A stretch of DNA of 9,376 bases from positions 1-9,376 of the forward strand of contig DASYIJ010000278.1 of NCBI GenBank assembly GCA_035997675.1, in the 5' to 3' direction. Below the pieces are notes generated by a model. That model saw nothing but the letters and a program-made list of their open reading frames with translations, was not told where the DNA came from and did no database searches. A program made the translations under genes and the position numbers. Source of the stretch: JALYZC01 sp035997675 (GTDB taxonomy: Bacteria > Actinomycetota > Thermoleophilia > Solirubrobacterales > Solirubrobacteraceae). Below, piece by piece: positions 6,729 through 9,376 of this stretch (the stretch's first letter is position 1; the number at the start of each line of letters is the position of its first letter).

Positions 6729-7028
6729 ATGCCGGAAAAGCGTTCCAGAGAGTCGCGACTGACCGTCGGCGAAGCGGCGCGCGCGGTGCCCGAGGACTTC
6801 GGGCGCGCGCTGGAGAGCGCCGACGAGCGCGTTCAGCGCACCCTGCGCCGCACCCCGCTGCTCGACAACCTCGCCGATTGGCGGCTGGTGCTGCTCGCCG
6901 GTGCCATCGGCCTGGTCGTCGGCGGCGTCGCGCGACTCGTGACCTCCTGGCTCGCGGCGGTCGCCATCTTCCTGGTCGTTTTCGTCACCGTGATGCTCGT
7001 GATCGCCGGCCGCCGCACCGGCGACTGA
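6729..7028 (+). CDS. Small two-TM membrane protein of unknown function
   Basis: 99 residues. The N-terminal ~50 are charged and predicted helical (EAARAVPEDFGRALESADERVQRTL). Two hydrophobic segments follow at ~52-71 (RLVLLAGAIGLVVGGVARLV) and ~74-94 (WLAAVAIFLVVFVTVMLVIAG), and a short basic tail (RRTGD). A hairpin with both ends in the cytoplasm is likely. The gene lies 28 bp after the methyltransferase on the same strand, so it may belong to the same transcript. The only ribosome-binding hint is a weak GACGGG before the ATG. I do not recognise the family. The coding call rests on frame length, amphipathic-then-hydrophobic organisation and gene spacing. Confidence 0.65.
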   Translation: MPEKRSRESRLTVGEAARAVPEDFGRALESADERVQRTLRRTPLLDNLADWRLVLLAGAIGLVVGGVARLVTSWLAAVAIFLVVFVTVMLVIAGRRTGD

Positions 7029-7030
7029 AC

Positions 7031-7049
7031 GGGCCCGCATTTCTGGCCC
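7031..7049 (+). terminator. Possible terminator hairpin after the small membrane protein gene
   Basis: GGGCC (7031-7035) and GGCCC (7045-7049) form a 5-bp stem with a 9-nt loop directly after the stop at 7028. A second small hairpin follows: AGCCG 7053-7057 with CGGCT 7065-7069. There is no T-run, so intrinsic termination is only suggested by position. Confidence 0.3.
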
Positions 7050-7071
7050 TGTAGCCGCGGGGACCGGCTGA

Positions 7072-7266
7072 GGTTTGACCGAGCGGGTCGGGGTATCCGG
7101 GGGTTTCCGCCGAGCTCGGCCACAAGCTGACTGGCCCAGCTACGGCACCAGCGGGAGGACAGAGTGCGGCTGCCGGAGGGCATGGAAACAGGCAGCCGCG
7201 CTCCCCGCTGCACCGGCGTTTCGTCCGAGCGCGGATCCGAGCGTTGCCCGGTGCGACTCGGTCACC
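7072..7266 (+). other. Highly structured convergent intergenic region; candidate noncoding RNA or complex terminator
   Basis: This gene-free stretch between two convergent genes folds on paper into a nested structure. TGACCGAG (7076-7083) is perfectly complementary to CTCGGTCA (7257-7264) and could close the whole element. Inside is a long hairpin: CAGCGGG (7149-7155) with CCCGCTG (7204-7210), a 6-nt one-sided bulge (7156-7161), then a 13-bp stem (7162-7174 with 7191-7203, one G-U) with a 16-nt loop. Directly adjoining is CACCGG (7211-7216) with CCGGTG (7248-7253), enclosing TCCG-AGCG-CGGA (7224-7235). At 7118-7141, GGCCA/TGGCC and AGCTG/CAGCT are mutually exclusive stems. The wobble pair is G-U only if the plus strand is the RNA, a weak strand hint. 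The right arm covers the stop codon of the UPF0104 gene (7262-7264). I recognise no known riboswitch, tmRNA, RNase P or SRP consensus. A bidirectional terminator is the conservative reading. Confidence 0.45.
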
Positions 7267-8395
7267 CGGCGGGCTGTGGGGCCCCGCCGCCCGCGCCCCC
7301 GGATGGCTCGTCGTCACCCTCCTCCTGCATGGAGCCGAACTCGCGCCGCACGAACAGGTACGCGATGGCGCCCCCGATCAGCGGTACGAGGAACCCGATC
7401 GCCTGGTAGAGGACGACGGCCGCGACCGCCTGGTTGTGGTCGATGCCGAACACAATGAGCATGCCGGTCATGCCCCCCACGGCGCCGAGGTTCGCCGGCA
7501 ACGGGATCGAGCCCGCGAGCCCGCCGATCAGGTAGCACATGGACACCACGGCGAAAGTCGGGACCGGGTGGGCGTCGATCGCGACGAACGCGCCCTGAAG
7601 GACGAGCATGTCGAAGCCCAGGTAGGCGATCGCCCCGAGGACGATCTTCGCGCTGCCGCGGTGTCGCAGCATGTCGCGGGTGTTCTCCACGGCCGAAGCG
7701 AGTGTGGCGACGCCCTTCGCCATCCTGGGCCGCTTGTGCTCGAGGCGCTCGACCAGGCGCTCTGCGCGTCCGGTGACGAACAGCGCCAGCGCGATCCCGA
7801 TTGCCACCAGGGCCGCGGGCAGCAGGGTGAGGGCCAGGTTGTCTTCGCCTTTGAACACGCCGATCGCCAGGCCGAGGCCGAAGAAGACGATCGCGAGGCC
7901 GTCGACGCCGCTGTTGAGGAACATGAGCGTGAACTGGCGCTCGCCGACCTTCTCCATCGGCATCCCGAGGCGATGCAGCATGACCGCCCCGACGCCCATG
8001 CTGCCGAGCGTTCCGCCCGGCACGACCATGCCGCCCCCGAGCTGTGCCCAGGCGACCCTTGCCCCCAGGTGCTTGCCGCGTCCATCCTGCCGGAGCAGGG
8101 AGTCGGGGTCGAGTATCCCCCGCCAGGACACGACGTATCCGATCTCCGAGAGCGTCTCGACGGCCATCGCGGCCACGACCCACCCGAGGCTGACGTTCTG
8201 GAGGTCGCTCAGCGCCTTCTCGAAGCCCGGGATGAGCTTGAGGAACAGGATCACGAAAACGACGAAGGCGATGAGGTGCAGCGTGCGCGTCGACAGGCGC
8301 CCGCGCGCGGCCTGCAGCGCGTGCCGCGTGCGGCGCAGCCGCTCGTGCTTTTTCTCCACCCCGGCTTCGGCCGCGGTCCCCGTCACGTCAGCCAC
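7262..8395 (-). CDS. UPF0104/YbhN-type multi-pass membrane protein (flippase-like, MprF-type TM domain)
   Basis: 377 residues from a GTG at 8395. A cytoplasmic basic N-terminus (KKHERLRRTRHALQAARGRL) is followed by about seven hydrophobic segments, roughly at 38-57, 69-90, 124-141, 157-181, 188-208, 250-274, 280-299 and 322-349. Family marks are VVPGGTLGSMGVGAVMLHRLG (124-144) and GSIPLPANLGAVGGMTGML (295-313). The latter corresponds to the P-x-P-xx-LG-xx(E) loop of the lysylphosphatidylglycerol-synthase TM region (PF03706). Related proteins are thought to flip or translocate lipids; this one lacks any catalytic aminoacyl-transfer domain. The C-terminus is an acidic then Gly/Pro-rich tail. 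An in-frame GTG at 8413 is an alternative start. Neither start has a good Shine-Dalgarno, so the start is uncertain by about 6 residues. The gene lies 50 bp downstream of the TetR gene on the same strand, likely one transcript. Confidence 0.85.
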   Translation of the reverse strand: MADVTGTAAEAGVEKKHERLRRTRHALQAARGRLSTRTLHLIAFVVFVILFLKLIPGFEKALSDLQNVSLGWVVAAMAVETLSEIGYVVSWRGILDPDSLLRQDGRGKHLGARVAWAQLGGGMVVPGGTLGSMGVGAVMLHRLGMPMEKVGERQFTLMFLNSGVDGLAIVFFGLGLAIGVFKGEDNLALTLLPAALVAIGIALALFVTGRAERLVERLEHKRPRMAKGVATLASAVENTRDMLRHRGSAKIVLGAIAYLGFDMLVLQGAFVAIDAHPVPTFAVVSMCYLIGGLAGSIPLPANLGAVGGMTGMLIVFGIDHNQAVAAVVLYQAIGFLVPLIGGAIAYLFVRREFGSMQEEGDDEPSGGAGGGAPQPAG

Positions 8396-8445
8396 GGGCG
8401 CACCATCCCGCACCCGGCCATCGCGTGCAACCAACGCGGGGTGAT

Positions 8446-9084
8446 CTAGCCGCTCATCGCGGCGAGGTCCAGCTCGAGCGCGGGATCCGCCTGGACGGCC
8501 GCCCCGACCACCACCAGGAAGGTGTTGACGAGCAGCTCGCGCAGCCCCTCGCGCGGGACCGTGCGCCGCTCCAACCAGCTCAGGCTCGTGGCCTCGACGT
8601 AACCCACCCAACCCTCCATGGCCAGGCGCAGCAGCGTGGTGGGCTCGTTCACGAGCGGAAGGTCGGCGATCGCGCGGTCGATGATGACCGCGCGGCTCTC
8701 CTCGACGATCGCCCGGACCTCGGCGTCCGATCCGATGCCCCCGCGCATCAGCGCGATGTAGCCCTCGGCGTGATGCTCGACGTAGTCGAGGTAGGCCTCC
8801 AGCGAGACGCGCAGGCGCTCGGGGGGCGACAGTTGAGGGTCGGGCTCGACGACGTCGCGCAGCTGCGCCGCGGCGGCGCGAACGCCGGCGACGTAGAACT
8901 CGCGCTTGCTCGGGAAGTAGTGGTAGAGCAGGCCCTTGGAGATCCCCGCGCGAGCCGCGATCTCGTCGATTGAGACGGCGTCGTAGGAGTTGGTGCTGAA
9001 CAGCTCGAGGCCGATGCGCATGAGCTGCTCGCGGCGGGCGTCGAGGTCCAGGCGCACGCGGGGGACGGGGGGTGGGGTGGTCAT
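8446..9084 (-). CDS. TetR/AcrR-family transcriptional regulator
   Basis: 212 residues, normal TetR length. The N-terminal DNA-binding domain spans ~15-63: LDARREQLMRIGLELFSTNSYDAVSIDEIAARAGISKGLLYHYFPSKREFY. It contains the family's helix-turn-helix (IDEIAARAGISKGLLYHYF, 39-57) with the conserved GLLYHYF recognition-helix ending. Residues ~85-205 are the all-helical ligand and dimerisation domain, including EGYIALMRGGIGSD. No DNA-binding residue appears lost. It is divergent from a flavin monooxygenase, with paired TTGA-N7-TCAA sites in between, the usual layout for a TetR repressor controlling both itself and a small-molecule oxidising enzyme. The UPF0104 membrane protein follows 50 bp downstream. 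The ligand cannot be predicted. Confidence 0.93.
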   Translation of the reverse strand: MTTPPPVPRVRLDLDARREQLMRIGLELFSTNSYDAVSIDEIAARAGISKGLLYHYFPSKREFYVAGVRAAAAQLRDVVEPDPQLSPPERLRVSLEAYLDYVEHHAEGYIALMRGGIGSDAEVRAIVEESRAVIIDRAIADLPLVNEPTTLLRLAMEGWVGYVEATSLSWLERRTVPREGLRELLVNTFLVVVGAAVQADPALELDLAAMSG

Positions 9085-9107
9085 TCCGTGGTCAGTGTCA
9101 CACGCTC

Positions 9108-9156
9108 TTGACTCAGATTCAATAGTCTGCTTCCATCCTTATTGAACCGAAGTCAA
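9108..9156. promoter_or_regulatory. Paired TetR operators in inverted orientation
   Basis: Two 15-bp sites of form TTGA-N7-TCAA occur in the 107-bp TetR-monooxygenase gap, at 9108-9122 and 9142-9156. The first is itself an imperfect palindrome (TTGAnTCnGAnTCAA). Taken as 17-bp arms (9108-9124 and 9140-9156), they are inverted repeats matching at 14 of 17 positions, consensus TTGACTnnGnTTCAATA, separated by 15 bp. Their centres are 34 bp apart. TTGACT at the outer end of each arm could double as a -35 box for the promoter firing inward and across, but I do not see good -10 boxes at standard spacing. Binding by the adjacent TetR is inference from position and symmetry. Confidence 0.65.
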
Positions 9157-9191
9157 CCGGTTCTGGCCAAGACCGGGAGGGAGACGAGATC

Positions 9192-9376
9192 ATGCCCGCC
9201 ACCGAGACACTCGAGCGCGACACGACCGACGCGACACCCTCGCAGGCGACCCGGCGGGATGCCCCCGCCCGGCACGTGCGCGTGGCCATCGTCGGCAGCG
9301 GGTTCGCCGGCCTCGGCATGGCCATGCGCCTCAAGGAGCGGGGGATCGACGACTTCGTCGTGCTCGAGCGCGCGCA
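9192..9376 (+). CDS. N-terminus of a flavin-dependent (Baeyer-Villiger/FMO-like) monooxygenase, 3' truncated
   Basis: 61 codons before the window edge. After a 28-residue polar leader rich in Thr/Arg/Ala comes HVRVAIVGSGFAGLGMAMRL. This is the FAD-binding Rossmann beta-alpha-beta with GSGFAG (35-40), and FVVLERA follows with E59 expected to bind the FAD ribose. The phrase GSGFAGLGMAMRLKERGIDDFVVLE is characteristic of class B flavoprotein monooxygenases (Baeyer-Villiger monooxygenases, FMOs), which oxidise ketones or heteroatoms using NADPH and oxygen. The NADPH-binding motif and the BVMO fingerprint are outside the window, so the subclass is an inference. A GGGAGGGAG purine stretch (9175-9183) precedes the ATG by about 8-11 nt. 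Divergent from TetR, which probably represses it. Confidence 0.85.
   Translation, partial: MPATETLERDTTDATPSQATRRDAPARHVRVAIVGSGFAGLGMAMRLKERGIDDFVVLERA

Noticed and set aside
7118..7141. An H-type pseudoknot from GGCCA/TGGCC and AGCTG/CAGCT
   Set aside because: With no nucleotides between the two 3' strands, the connecting loop cannot cross the first stem. The two stems are alternatives, not a pseudoknot.
7072..7266. Known riboswitch or housekeeping RNA (c-di-AMP/ydaO, cobalamin, SAM-IV, TPP, RNase P, tmRNA, SRP)
   Set aside because: I compared remembered consensus cores and found none of the diagnostic segments. There is also no gene placed suitably downstream on either strand for cis control.
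7244..8449. Plus-strand 401-codon open frame across the UPF0104 gene
   Set aside because: The minus strand shows regular hydrophobic TM segments and family motifs. The plus-strand product is a charged His/Asp/Arg/Glu-rich translation typical of antisense to membrane-protein genes.

Overview
The window is about 9.4 kb of very GC-rich, densely coding bacterial DNA. It uses GTG as well as ATG starts and has short intergenic gaps. These traits, with the gene types (class III-like alcohol dehydrogenase, TetR/flavin-monooxygenase pair, PAP2 and UPF0104 membrane proteins), suggest a chromosomal segment of a high-GC actinobacterium. A member of Thermoleophilia/Solirubrobacterales is my guess, not a demonstrated assignment. 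I see no phage, IS, CRISPR, tRNA or rRNA genes.

Left part (1-2314): the last 33 codons of an extended-SDR sugar epimerase/reductase-like gene end 4 bp before a convergent PAP2-type membrane phosphatase. The PAP2 gene is divergent from a 449-residue protein that joins five TPR-like repeats to a CofE (F420-0:glutamate ligase)-like domain.

Middle (2307-6700): a minus-strand pair encodes a DegT/DnrJ/EryC1-type PLP enzyme and, 27 bp downstream, an unusual membrane protein. That protein has two TM helices, a long Arg/Glu coiled coil and a C-terminal helix-hairpin-helix domain closely resembling the C-terminal domain of the RNA polymerase alpha subunit. Divergent from it is a plus-strand unit: a class III-like zinc alcohol dehydrogenase translationally coupled to a SAM-dependent O-methyltransferase, followed by a 99-residue two-TM protein.

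Right part (7029-9376): a 233-bp convergent intergenic region is rich in inverted repeats. It includes a 20-bp hairpin and a perfect 8-bp long-range closing pair, so it may encode a structured RNA or an elaborate bidirectional terminator. Then come a minus-strand TetR regulator followed by a UPF0104/YbhN-like membrane protein, and the divergent start of a flavin-dependent (Baeyer-Villiger/FMO-like) monooxygenase that runs off the window. The TetR-monooxygenase intergenic region carries two copies of a TTGA-N7-TCAA site in inverted orientation, the probable TetR operators.

The points most worth a second look are the alpha-CTD-like domain on a membrane protein, the TPR/CofE-like fusion, the structured 7072-7266 region and the paired TetR operators. 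None is proven to be a new system from sequence alone.
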